From Pseudomonas brassicacearum subsp. brassicacearum (GTDB lineage: Bacteria > Pseudomonadota > Gammaproteobacteria > Pseudomonadales > Pseudomonadaceae): a DNA stretch of 64,000 bases. The DNA lies in NCBI RefSeq assembly GCF_008801605.1, contig NZ_VZPJ01000001.1, forward strand, positions 62,001-126,000, written 5' to 3'. The notes under the pieces are model-generated. The model was given only the letters and a program-made list of their open reading frames with translations, did not search any database and was not told the DNA's origin. A program made the position numbers and the translations under genes. Below, piece after piece: positions 34,680 to 43,111 of this stretch. The stretch's first letter is position 1. Every line of letters starts with the position of its first letter.

Positions 34680-36859
34680 GCCCCGGTCATCCCAATCAGG
34701 AACGAAAAGCGGCAGCAAACGCCTTCTGGAGCGTAGGTGAGGTCGAACTTGCCGGCCAGGTCGCGCTCGATGCAGCGCCTCATCAAGCGCGAACCCAGCC
34801 CTTCCCGTTCCGGCGGTGACACGGGTGGCCCTCCTTGTTCGCGCCAGTCGAGGGTCAGCAACGTTCCGTCCGCCCGGGTTTGCAGGTGCCAGGTAACTGC
34901 AAGCGTCCCGCTCTCGACCGACATCGAGCCATATTTCAACGCGTTGATCGCCAATTCATTGAGGGTCATCGTTAGGTTGAGCGCCACGCGAGTGCCGACG
35001 TCCATAGAAGGGCCTTCAATCACAATACGACCAGGCTCATGCCCAAACACCGGCATCAGCACCTCGGGGGCCAGGGTGTCGAGCGGCGTCTGCCCCCAAT
35101 GCCGTTTCGTCAAAAGATCGTGTGCCCGTGACAACGCCAGGAGCCTCGCCTCGAAACGCCTGTAGCCGTCTTTCGCATCCTCTGCGTTGCGTGCCGTCTG
35201 GGCTGCCAGCGATTGCACCGTGGCCAGGGTGTTCTTGACCCGGTGATTGAGCTCATCGATCAGCGTCTTCTGCCGGTTTTCCGCCTGCTTTCGCTCGGAG
35301 ATATCCACCAGCATGTTGATGGCGCCCACCAGGTTTCCATCGGCATCATGCAAAGGCGTGGGAAAAGGCGTGAACGGAACGCGGCTACCATCCGGCCGCT
35401 CTGCAATTGCCTCGACGCCGCGAATCGGCCGGTTTTCCTTCAGGGCCACCGCCATCGGGCATTGGTCGTGGGGCAGGAAACTGCCGTCCGTGTTGAACAG
35501 TTTCCAGGTCACGCACCACTGGTCGCCCAGCCGAGGTGTGCGCCCGGACAGTTCGACAGCGGCGCGATTGTAGAAGGTGATGCGGCCATCGGCGTCGGTG
35601 GTGTACACCGCGGCAGGCAACGCCTCGAGAAGATTGCGCATGTGCCGTTCGCTTTCGCGGACCTGGTTTTCCATCCGCCGCGCCAGCGTGACGTCCTGCA
35701 GCACTCGCACGCCATACCGAAACGTACCGCTGACGTCCCTCACCGAGGAACTGTGGATGTCGAGGTAAACGACCTCGCCATCGGGCTTCACGGCGCGCTT
35801 GCGAAGCACGTAGTTATCAAGTTCACCGGCCACCTGGCGGGCGTACAACCCCGCGTCCTGCGGGATGCAATCGGGGTGGGTATAGTCCAGGAATGTCATC
35901 GACAGGAGCTCTTCGCGCGAGCGACCCAGCATGTTGCACAGGGCATCGTTGACGCGCAGCAAGCGACCGTCGACGCCGGCCTCGGCAATACCGATGGTCG
36001 CCGCCTCGTAGGTCGCCGAAAGCCGGTCATCGCTGTCCTGGCGCGCCGCCTCGGCCGCATGGACACAGCTCCTGTCGATGGTGAAGCAGCGCGTATTGAA
36101 GAGTTTTCCGTCTTCGAATCGGCCATTGGAAGTGATCATGACATGCTTGATCGAGCCGTCCTTTGCCCTCAGTCGCGCCGGATAGCTTTCCAGGCAGTCG
36201 CCGCTGCCGAGCTTGGTGAGGATGTCGCCAATGACCGGCTCGTCGAGGTGAAATTCGGTGATGTGGCGGCCGATGTATTCGTCGGCCGAATAGCCCAGTA
36301 GCGTCAGCTCCGCCTTGTTCGCGCGCAGGATAATGCCTTCGCCGCTGACGATATGCAGGCCCACCGCGCTGTTTTCGAAAAAGTCTTCGAGGTCGTCGCT
36401 CTTGCGCCGAAGCTCTTCGGCCATGGCGTGGTGCGCCGAGACGTCCTGGAAGCAGTTGATCACGCCTTGGACGCCCCCCTGCCGATCCCTGAGGGCGCGG
36501 ATGTTCATCAGCGCCACGAACCGCGAGCCGTCCGGACGCTCGATGAGCACTTCCTGATTACGCGAGGCAATGCCGGTATTGAGTGCCGAGGCTGTCGGGC
36601 AGTGTTCGAACGCCAGCGGTGTACCGTCAGTCTGGAACAGTCGATGGGCGCCGCAGAAACGGTCACCGTTCTCTCCAAGTGCCGGCGCCCTTCCCCACAG
36701 CTCGGCCGCCTCACTGTTGTACCTGACGAGCCACCCCTGGCGATCGCACAGGTACACCGCACCAGGAATGGCATCGAGTGCGCTCGTCCCCATCGAGATC
36801 AAGCTCTCGTACTCGCTTGGCGCACGCGTTTCCCTGGATAGCTCTTCAATGTTCGACAT
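34676..36859 (-). CDS. Multi-PAS sensor histidine kinase (HWE/HisKA_2 type)
   Basis: 727 residues, no transmembrane segment, so a soluble sensor. Four PAS-like domains: about 30-130 (DAIPGAVYLCDRQGWLVRYNSEAAELWG), 155-270 (ENSAVGLHIVSGEGIILRANKAELTLLGY), 285-400 (AATIGIAEAGVDGRLLRVNDALCNMLGR) and 410-520 (ALPAAVYTTDADGRITFYNRAAVELSG). The kinase box is LIDELNHRVKNTLATVQSLAAQ (His in LNHRVKN), with an ATPase domain including LALNELAINALKYGSM-like residues. No LOV cysteine motif was seen. Partner is the receiver gene overlapping its end. Confidence 0.92.
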   Translation of the reverse strand: MSNIEELSRETRAPSEYESLISMGTSALDAIPGAVYLCDRQGWLVRYNSEAAELWGRAPALGENGDRFCGAHRLFQTDGTPLAFEHCPTASALNTGIASRNQEVLIERPDGSRFVALMNIRALRDRQGGVQGVINCFQDVSAHHAMAEELRRKSDDLEDFFENSAVGLHIVSGEGIILRANKAELTLLGYSADEYIGRHITEFHLDEPVIGDILTKLGSGDCLESYPARLRAKDGSIKHVMITSNGRFEDGKLFNTRCFTIDRSCVHAAEAARQDSDDRLSATYEAATIGIAEAGVDGRLLRVNDALCNMLGRSREELLSMTFLDYTHPDCIPQDAGLYARQVAGELDNYVLRKRAVKPDGEVVYLDIHSSSVRDVSGTFRYGVRVLQDVTLARRMENQVRESERHMRNLLEALPAAVYTTDADGRITFYNRAAVELSGRTPRLGDQWCVTWKLFNTDGSFLPHDQCPMAVALKENRPIRGVEAIAERPDGSRVPFTPFPTPLHDADGNLVGAINMLVDISERKQAENRQKTLIDELNHRVKNTLATVQSLAAQTARNAEDAKDGYRRFEARLLALSRAHDLLTKRHWGQTPLDTLAPEVLMPVFGHEPGRIVIEGPSMDVGTRVALNLTMTLNELAINALKYGSMSVESGTLAVTWHLQTRADGTLLTLDWREQGGPPVSPPEREGLGSRLMRRCIERDLAGKFDLTYAPEGVCCRFSFLIGMTGA

Positions 36860-36968
36860 CAGTCATCCTCAAACCGCCTGGCTGAAACCTTTCACAGGGC
36901 ATCAATGGAGTCTAGATCCCTATTCATCGGGCGAGTTCAGGAAAACTCAATGTCACAAGCCTCGGGCC

Positions 36969-37808
36969 TCAAAACTTGAACAGTACCTGGGGTGCCTGGA
37001 CCATTAACGCCCGCATAAGTGGCCCCGAACATTCCAATGCGCACAACTGCTCCATCACCGTTTCGAAACCCACGTGTTCTTCATGCTGGGTGTGCGGCCA
37101 GTCGCTGCCCCACACCAGGCGCTCGGGGCCGAAGTGGTGTTCCAGCAACGTCAACGAGGCGCGGGCGAATTCAAGATTCCGCGGGGCTGTTGCGCCCAAT
37201 CGATAGATGCCGGACACCTTCATCCACACCTGCCCGCCCTGCCCCAGTTCCATCAATTGGGCAAAGCCAGGTTGATCCAGCCCCAAACGCGCATCCGGAC
37301 GACCGAAGTGATCGACCACCAGTTTGATGCCCAATGGCAACAGCTGTCCCATCAGCCCCGGCAAGTCCGCCAGGTTGGCATGCAACTCGACATGCCAATC
37401 CAGCTCCGCGATGTGGCCCAAAAAGCCTTTCCAGGTGGGGTCGCGAAAATCAGGTAAAGCTTGGCCCATCAGGTTCAAGCGAACACCGACCACGCCCAAC
37501 CGGGCCATGTCGTCCAGCTCGGCTCGACTGACGTCTCGCGCCACCACCACGACCCCACGCAATTGCTCTGGCGCTTGCCGTAGCGCGGCCAGCAAGTAGC
37601 GGTTATCCGTGCCGAGAAAACTTGGCTGCACCAACACGCCATGGCTCAAGCCGTGAGCGTGCAGATGGCCCAGGTACTGGGCGAGCGTGGCGTCATAGTC
37701 AGGTGTGTAGCGCCGGACAGCCGCCAGTTCCAGCTCGCTGCTGAATACGTGGGCGTGACAGTCAATGCCGGTGATCGGCGTAGTGCGGGTATCAACCATG
37801 GGTTTCAT
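36969..37808 (-). CDS. Amidohydrolase (LigI-like lactonase family)
   Basis: 279 residues: TIM-barrel metal-type hydrolase of the amidohydrolase-2 group. GIDCHAHVFS is the first metal motif; VELHANL, KLVVDHFGRP and VWGSDWPHTQ follow in the order seen in 2-pyrone-4,6-dicarboxylate lactonase and related sugar or aromatic lactonases. The actual substrate is unknown. It is the last gene of a GntR-MFS-amidohydrolase set on one strand, so it probably cleaves a compound imported by the MFS protein. Start may be 37808 or 37799. Confidence 0.87.
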   Translation of the reverse strand: MKPMVDTRTTPITGIDCHAHVFSSELELAAVRRYTPDYDATLAQYLGHLHAHGLSHGVLVQPSFLGTDNRYLLAALRQAPEQLRGVVVVARDVSRAELDDMARLGVVGVRLNLMGQALPDFRDPTWKGFLGHIAELDWHVELHANLADLPGLMGQLLPLGIKLVVDHFGRPDARLGLDQPGFAQLMELGQGGQVWMKVSGIYRLGATAPRNLEFARASLTLLEHHFGPERLVWGSDWPHTQHEEHVGFETVMEQLCALECSGPLMRALMVQAPQVLFKF

Positions 37809-37827
37809 CTATCGAAAATAAGGGAAA

Positions 37828-39117
37828 TCAGGCTCGGGCGCCCTGGCCGTCACTCTCCACCGCAGGCACCGATGCAGCAGTGGCTTCCAGGCTGCGACCG
37901 CGGGTTTCCGGCAGGCAAAGCGCCGCGATCACCGCCACGCCGTAGGCAATCCCGGCGTCGATGCCAATGGCCGAGCCCAAGGACATGGAGTCGCTCATGT
38001 GACCGACCAGGAACGGGAACACCGCCGAGAGCACCCGGCCGAAGTTGTAGCAGAATCCCACGCCGGCGCCGCGTACATCCGCCGGGTACAATTCGTTGAA
38101 AAACGCCCCGAGGCTCGCTGGAATACCCGCCGCGAAGAAGCCGAGCGGGAAGCCCAGGAACAGCATCTGGGTGTTGCTCAACGGCAGGAACACATAGCAC
38201 TGTACGGTCACCACGCAGCACAGCGCGAACAGCACGATGTTCTTGCGACGCCCGATGCGATCGATCAACAGGCCACTGACTACGCAGCCGCACCAGAAGG
38301 CGAAGATGATCACCGCCAGGTAGCCGCCGGAGTTGAGCACCGACAGGTTGCGCTCGGTCTTGAGGAAGGTTGGCAGCCACGTCATCACCGCGTGGTAACC
38401 GCCGTGCGCCCCCAGCCCCAACAGCCCGCCAAACAAGGTCACGCGGATCAGCTCAGGGCGAAAGATACCGCTCAGGGATTTGAAGAAACTTTGCGGGATG
38501 ACATTGGCTTTTTGCAGGCGCTGGAAACTGTCGGGTTCCTCAACGTTGCGCCGTACCCAGATGATCAGGAACGACGGCAGCAGGCCCACGATGAACATCA
38601 CCCGCCAGGCCATGTCTTGCGGCACAAGGGAGTAGATCAGCGTGAAGACGCCGACCGCCAGACCCCAACCCACCGCCCAGGCGCTTTGTACCGTGCCCAT
38701 GACCTTGCCGCGGTACTTGGGGTTGATGGTCTCGGCCATCAATACCGCACCGGCGGCCCATTCACCGCCGATGCCGAAGCCCTGCAGCGCCTTGACGATC
38801 AACAACGAGTGGAAGCCGGTGACGAACGCCGACAGGAAGGTAAAGAACGAAAACCACAGGATCATCCATTGCAGCGTGCGCACCCGTCCGTAACGGTCCG
38901 ACAGCGTCCCGCCAACCCAGCCGCCAATGGCCGAAGTGACCAGGGTCACGCCGCTGACCAGCCCGGCATCGCCCTTGGTCAGGGCGAACGCGGCGATCAA
39001 CGCCGGTATCGCCAGGCCGAACATCTGTACTTCCAGCGCGTCGAGCGACCATCCGCCGAAACAGGCCCAAAACGTTTTGCGCTCTCGCGCAGTGACTTGG
39101 CGATACCAGCTGAACAT
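37828..39117 (-). CDS. MFS transporter (AAHS-like, carboxylate or aromatic acid type)
   Basis: 429 residues, twelve predicted helices. WSLDALEVQMFGLAIPALIAAFALTKGDAG and the loop GGWVGGTLSDRYGRVRTLQ (MFS motif A), with GIGGEWAAGAVLMAETINPKYRGKVMG, resemble the aromatic-acid and sialate-type proton symporters. AAGGA lies before the ATG. It ends 19 bases before the amidohydrolase gene start and is probably co-transcribed with it. Confidence 0.9.
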   Translation of the reverse strand: MFSWYRQVTARERKTFWACFGGWSLDALEVQMFGLAIPALIAAFALTKGDAGLVSGVTLVTSAIGGWVGGTLSDRYGRVRTLQWMILWFSFFTFLSAFVTGFHSLLIVKALQGFGIGGEWAAGAVLMAETINPKYRGKVMGTVQSAWAVGWGLAVGVFTLIYSLVPQDMAWRVMFIVGLLPSFLIIWVRRNVEEPDSFQRLQKANVIPQSFFKSLSGIFRPELIRVTLFGGLLGLGAHGGYHAVMTWLPTFLKTERNLSVLNSGGYLAVIIFAFWCGCVVSGLLIDRIGRRKNIVLFALCCVVTVQCYVFLPLSNTQMLFLGFPLGFFAAGIPASLGAFFNELYPADVRGAGVGFCYNFGRVLSAVFPFLVGHMSDSMSLGSAIGIDAGIAYGVAVIAALCLPETRGRSLEATAASVPAVESDGQGARA

Positions 39118-39239
39118 GATTCTTATCCTTGTAAGTGGAACGAAAGGCAGCCGAGAGCGAACCGCGCCGCTACAGGGCCAGTCATGGCAAACAAAACGAT
39201 AAGGGCTGCGGCGACCGACTCGCCGCTAACCCGGTAGGC

Positions 39240-39971
39240 TCAGCGGATTTCCACGCTGTAGCGGAAGTGCTCGGCATGCCCGCGCGAGCGTCGCCACTCC
39301 AGGGGATTGCCGGCGTAGTCCCGCGCCAGACGCTCGATCACCACCACCGGACTGTTGACCGGCACCTGCAGCAGCCGCGCGTACACCTCATTCACCGATT
39401 CAGCGGTGAGGGTTTCTTCGGCAGAGGCGACCACCTGACCGCAGGTTTCTTCATAGATGGGATAAAGCAGCGGTCCCTTTTGACTCAGGTCGATCTCGAG
39501 CAAGGGTTGGAAACGGTTGCGGGGCAGCCAGATTTCTTCGGCGAGCACCGGCGCCACATCCAGCAGACGCACCCGCACGATGCGAATCACCGGCGCATCC
39601 GCCGGCAACCCCAGCGCCTGGGCCACCGCCGAAGGCGCGGCCACCGGCTCCACGGACAGGATCCGGCTCTCGGGAACCCGGCGTTCGCCTGAAGCGCTTT
39701 GAAAGCGGAAAAACCGGAACAGCGACGACTGGAATTGCGGCCGGCGAATGAAGGTGCCACGCCCCTGCTGGCGCTCCAGGACGCCCTCGCTGACCAGCGC
39801 ATCGATGGCCTTGCGCACCGTGCCGGTAGACAACTGGTATTCGGCCGAGAGTACCGCCTCAGTAGGAATCGCCTCCCCCGGACGCCAACGGTTATTGGCG
39901 ATCTGTTCAGCCAATTGGTCGCGTAAACGTTGATACAGCGGCAGGCGGACATCACTGGAGAGAGATTTCAT
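39240..39971 (-). CDS. GntR-family (HutC/UTRA) transcriptional regulator
   Basis: 243 residues: winged helix RLPLYQRLRDQLAEQIANNRWRPGEAIPTEAVLSAEYQLSTGTVRKAIDALVSEGVLERQQGRGTFIRRP, then a UTRA ligand domain (VIRIVRVRLLDVAPVLAEEIWLPRNRF). It is the first gene of the set with the MFS and amidohydrolase genes, and its 5' region has a 12-base palindrome, so it likely represses the set until an intermediate binds. Confidence 0.93.
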   Translation of the reverse strand: MKSLSSDVRLPLYQRLRDQLAEQIANNRWRPGEAIPTEAVLSAEYQLSTGTVRKAIDALVSEGVLERQQGRGTFIRRPQFQSSLFRFFRFQSASGERRVPESRILSVEPVAAPSAVAQALGLPADAPVIRIVRVRLLDVAPVLAEEIWLPRNRFQPLLEIDLSQKGPLLYPIYEETCGQVVASAEETLTAESVNEVYARLLQVPVNSPVVVIERLARDYAGNPLEWRRSRGHAEHFRYSVEIR

Positions 39972-39996
39972 TGACCTTATTCACCTTGTTATCTAG

Positions 39997-40008
39997 TCAT
40001 ATATATGA
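39997..40008. promoter_or_regulatory. Candidate GntR operator
   Basis: TCATATATATGA, a perfect 12-base palindrome 26 bases before the GntR-family start codon, in an AT-rich leader. Role inferred from position. Confidence 0.5.
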
Positions 40009-40060
40009 ATATGGACGAGAGTATTTGCTCAAGGTCGATTGCTTGTCAAGAATGCGCAGG

Positions 40061-41419
40061 TTAGCTGGCTGACGAATGGCCGGTGGCAACAGTGGCAAGC
40101 GGTAGCCGGACCTGCACCTCGAACCCCTCCTGCCGGTCTTTTGCCGGGGACAACAGTTCGATTCGTCCATTGATCCCCTGCACAATCGTCTTGACGATCG
40201 CCAAGCCCAATCCCGACCCACTGGTTTCGCTCTGGCCGCGCACGAAACGTTCGGTCAGGTTCTGCAGGACGGCCACCGGCACCACCGGTCCGGCATTGAT
40301 CACCCGCAGCAGTGCCTGGTCCGTGAGGGTGACTTCGATGGGTTGATCCATCGCACCGTACTTCAATGCGTTCTCGATCAGATTGCGCAACAGGATGCCG
40401 AAGGCGTCCGGGTCGACGGTCGAATACACATGGGTCTGGGCAGGAAGTTGCAACGCGATCTGCCGGCTGCTGTTGTGCCGCCATTCATCCACCACGTGAG
40501 CCAACAATGGGACCAGGTCCTGGGGCGTTTGCGAGAGCAGTCCGCCCCCTTCAGCCTTGGCCAGTTGCATGAGCTTTTCCGATAACCGGGCCAATTCGCG
40601 CAAGGCGCTTTCGATCTTTTTCGCACGCAAACGCAACGGACCTTCAGGGGCCTCCTGGTATAGCCGCTGGACTTGCGCCAATGTCGCGGCCAAGGGTGTA
40701 CGCAGCTCATGTGCGCTGTTGGCGGTGAAGCTGCGTTCGGCCTCCAGGGCCTTGCGCAAGCGCTCCAGCAGGCGGTTGACCGCATCCGCCAAGGGGTTGA
40801 TTTCTGCCGGCAGGCGCGACACCTTGATCGGCGAAAGATCACCCACGCCGCGGGCCTCTACGGCGTGACGATAGGCCAGCACGCTGCCCAGGCTCATGCG
40901 CACCAATAGCCAGGTCCCCAACAGGCTGATGGGGATCAGCGCCAATAATGGCCACAACAAGGCAAACAAGGCTTCTCGTGCGGCCCCACGACGATGGCGC
41001 AGCGGCTCGGCGACTTCGATGAATACCGTCTCGCGCAGCGCACTGGCGCCATACAGACGGTACTTTCCAGTCGTGGAGAAACCTTCAATCGGATGTTTGC
41101 TGAATACCTTCGGGTTGGCATCGTGGGACTGCATCAGGACCTTGCCCTCGGCATCGCGCACCAGATAACTCAAGTACTCCTTGTGCATCTTCAAAGTGGC
41201 AACCTGCTGCGCCTCGCCCGGGGTTTCCCGGTTGCTGATTTCCAGCACGGCCAGGGGCAGGATGCGTTGGGCGGTCTCTTCCAGTGCGCTGTCAAAGGCC
41301 TCGTTCAACTCATGTCGTACCCCGCGCCAGGTGCCGACTGTCGCCACCAGCCAGAGCAACGTCATGCCCAGCGTCAGGCCCAGGCCCAGACGTTTTTGCA
41401 GGCTGAAGGTCGTCTTCAT
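40061..41419 (-). CDS. Sensor histidine kinase (OmpR/QseC-like partner)
   Basis: 452 residues from MKTTFSLQKRLGLGLTLGMTLLWLVATVGTW (first helix); a periplasmic domain of about 130 residues; a second helix (ALLWPLLALIPISLLGTWLLV); then HisKA with SFTANSAHELRTPLAATLAQVQ (His in AHELRTP) and an ATPase domain (NLIENALKYGA, GSGLGLAIVKTIV). Its ATG overlaps the regulator stop (ATGA). Together with the regulator it faces the PepSY-DUF2271-reductase-ApbE operon. Confidence 0.93.
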   Translation of the reverse strand: MKTTFSLQKRLGLGLTLGMTLLWLVATVGTWRGVRHELNEAFDSALEETAQRILPLAVLEISNRETPGEAQQVATLKMHKEYLSYLVRDAEGKVLMQSHDANPKVFSKHPIEGFSTTGKYRLYGASALRETVFIEVAEPLRHRRGAAREALFALLWPLLALIPISLLGTWLLVRMSLGSVLAYRHAVEARGVGDLSPIKVSRLPAEINPLADAVNRLLERLRKALEAERSFTANSAHELRTPLAATLAQVQRLYQEAPEGPLRLRAKKIESALRELARLSEKLMQLAKAEGGGLLSQTPQDLVPLLAHVVDEWRHNSSRQIALQLPAQTHVYSTVDPDAFGILLRNLIENALKYGAMDQPIEVTLTDQALLRVINAGPVVPVAVLQNLTERFVRGQSETSGSGLGLAIVKTIVQGINGRIELLSPAKDRQEGFEVQVRLPLATVATGHSSAS

Positions 41420-42075
41420 GCCGACACCATCCGGTAACCCATGCCCCGCACGGTCTCGATCAGGTCGCGCCCGAGCTTCTTGCGCAATCGACTGATATAG
41501 ACCTCGATCGTGTTGCTTTCGATTTCGGCACCGAAGGCGTACAGCCGATCTTCGAGTTGCCCCTTGGACAGCAGCGCGCCGGGACGCTGGATGAATGCCT
41601 CCAACAGCGCCCATTCCCGGGCCGTGAGTTCCACGGCCACGCCGGCCCGCTGCAACGTACGGGCCGTCATATCGACGTGCAGCTCACCAAGCCTGATCTG
41701 GGGATTGGGGTTGCCGCTGTAACGACGAGCCACCGCAGCCACACGGGCCGACAGTTCAAACAGATCGAAGGGTTTGACCAGGTAATCGTCGGCGCCGGCA
41801 TTGAGGCCGGCGATTCGATCAGATATCTGGTCCTGGGCCGTCAGGATGATCACCGCAGTCGCGTCACCTGCGCTGCGCCGCTGACGCAGGAAGTCCAGCC
41901 CTCGACCGTCCGGCAACATCAAGTCAAGCAGGATCAGGTCATAAGCGGTGGTGCTCACGCTGCTGCGTGCTTGGGCAAGGTTCTGCACCCAATCAACGGC
42001 ATGGCCGTCATCGGCGATCTGCTCGCGCACCGCATCCCCCAACCGTGGCGAGTCCTCAACCAATAAAACCCGCAT
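41416..42075 (-). CDS. OmpR-family response regulator (QseB/PmrA-like)
   Basis: 219 residues. Receiver MRVLLVEDSPRLGDAVREQI with phospho-Asp in LILLDLMLPDGRG and Lys in DDYLVKPFDL; C-terminal winged helix RTLQRAGVAVELTAREWALLEAF, IESNTIEVYISRLRKKLGRDLIETVRGMGYRM. AGGAG lies eight bases before the ATG. It is divergent from the PepSY gene across 131 bases that contain a direct-repeat box of the PmrA/QseB kind. Confidence 0.94.
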   Translation of the reverse strand: MRVLLVEDSPRLGDAVREQIADDGHAVDWVQNLAQARSSVSTTAYDLILLDLMLPDGRGLDFLRQRRSAGDATAVIILTAQDQISDRIAGLNAGADDYLVKPFDLFELSARVAAVARRYSGNPNPQIRLGELHVDMTARTLQRAGVAVELTAREWALLEAFIQRPGALLSKGQLEDRLYAFGAEIESNTIEVYISRLRKKLGRDLIETVRGMGYRMVSA

Positions 42076-42121
42076 CGGGCAGCTCCTGTAATCGTGGTTT
42101 GCCGCACCTTAGCGGCCTTAC

Positions 42122-42138
42122 CTGACGTGAATCTGAAG
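42122..42138 (+). promoter_or_regulatory. Direct-repeat box upstream of the PepSY operon
   Basis: CTGACG-TGAAT-CTGAAG, hexamers with a five-base spacer as used by PmrA/QseB-type regulators, followed by a possible -10 TAGGGT at 42166. Lies between the regulator gene and the operon it probably controls. Confidence 0.45.
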
Positions 42139-42206
42139 ATTCAGCTGGCTGTCAGGAATGCACCGTAGGGTATGCCCACAACGAAGCCCCCGGCAGGAGA
42201 CAGATC

Positions 42207-42530
42207 ATGAAATCAGGTTTTATCGCCAGCACTGCGCTGATAAGTGTGCTGGCCAACGGTTACGCCTTGGCCGATGACGACTGCGGCGAACTGGTCAACG
42301 ACTGGCAGCCACGGGAAACCCTGCGCCTGCAGGTGGAACAGCGGTACGGCTGGAAGGTGCAGCGCATCAAGGTCGACGACGGCTGCTACAAGCTCAAGGG
42401 CCTGGACCGCCAGGGCAATGTCATCGAGGCCCGCTACGCACCGGCGTCGCTGCACTTGCGCAAGCTCGAGATCTACTTCCGGGACGATGACGATGCCAGC
42501 GCTTACCTCGCCCCTGCCCCCGCACCGTGA
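42207..42530 (+). CDS. Exported PepSY-domain protein
   Basis: 107 residues with a signal peptide (MKSGFIASTALISVLANGYALA). The mature part RETLRLQVEQRYGWKVQRIKVDDGCYKLKGLDRQGNVIEARYAPASLHLRKLEIYFRDDD is the single PepSY fold with two cysteines (DDDCGELV, DDGCYKL). These small PepSY proteins accompany two-component systems and cytochrome or flavin reductases and may bind ligand or stabilise partners. GGAGA precedes the ATG. First gene of the operon ending in apbE. Confidence 0.9.
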   Translation: MKSGFIASTALISVLANGYALADDDCGELVNDWQPRETLRLQVEQRYGWKVQRIKVDDGCYKLKGLDRQGNVIEARYAPASLHLRKLEIYFRDDDDASAYLAPAPAP

Positions 42531-42616
42531 CATTTCGACGCGTTGATCCTGCCGTTCAGGTTGCTGTCAGCAAGCAGGTCCAGGCTCTCGCTCCAACGAT
42601 CAAAAGGACAACCTCC

Positions 42617-43087
42617 ATGAAAAAAATCATCGCTGCAACCTGCCTCGCCGGCGCCATCATCCTGCCGGGGCTGGCTCAGGCCCGTGAAGTAACCCTCACC
42701 ACCCAGCTCAAGCGCTACAGCGGCAACGATGCGTACCTGGCGATCTACGTCACCGACGCCAGCGGCCAGTACCAGAAAACCCTCTGGGTGGCCGGCAAAA
42801 AGGCCAAGTACTACAAGCACCTGGCCGACTGGGCCCGTGGAAGCAAGCTGAACCCCAGCGAGTACGACGGCGTCAGCGGCGCCAGCGTTGGCAGCGGCGA
42901 CACCCTCAAAGTCAGCGTCGAGCTGGCAGACACCCTGATCGATGCCGGGTATCAGATCCGTATCGATAGCGCCGTCGAGGATAAGCGTGATGCCCGCGCC
43001 GACGTCAGCGTGCCATTGACCCGCGAAGGCGCAGGCAAGCCGGCGGCCGGTAATACCTACGTCGAATCCTTTACTTACGATTTGTAG
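42617..43087 (+). CDS. Exported DUF2271 protein with candidate FMN attachment motif
   Basis: 156 residues from ATG 42617, with a Sec-type signal peptide (MKKIIAATCLAGAIILPGLAQA). The mature REVTLTTQLKRYSGNDAYLAIYVTDASGQYQKTLWVAGKK is DUF2271. Residues 84-90 read DGVSGAS, fitting the D-x-x-(S/T)-G-A-(S/T) sequence to which ApbE enzymes attach FMN, so Ser90 is the candidate acceptor. With apbE in the same operon, this is probably a periplasmic flavoprotein carrying electrons; flavinylation is inferred. Confidence 0.88.
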   Translation: MKKIIAATCLAGAIILPGLAQAREVTLTTQLKRYSGNDAYLAIYVTDASGQYQKTLWVAGKKAKYYKHLADWARGSKLNPSEYDGVSGASVGSGDTLKVSVELADTLIDAGYQIRIDSAVEDKRDARADVSVPLTREGAGKPAAGNTYVESFTYDL

Positions 43088-43111
43088 CACCTACCTGTTC
43101 GGAGGCCGAAC

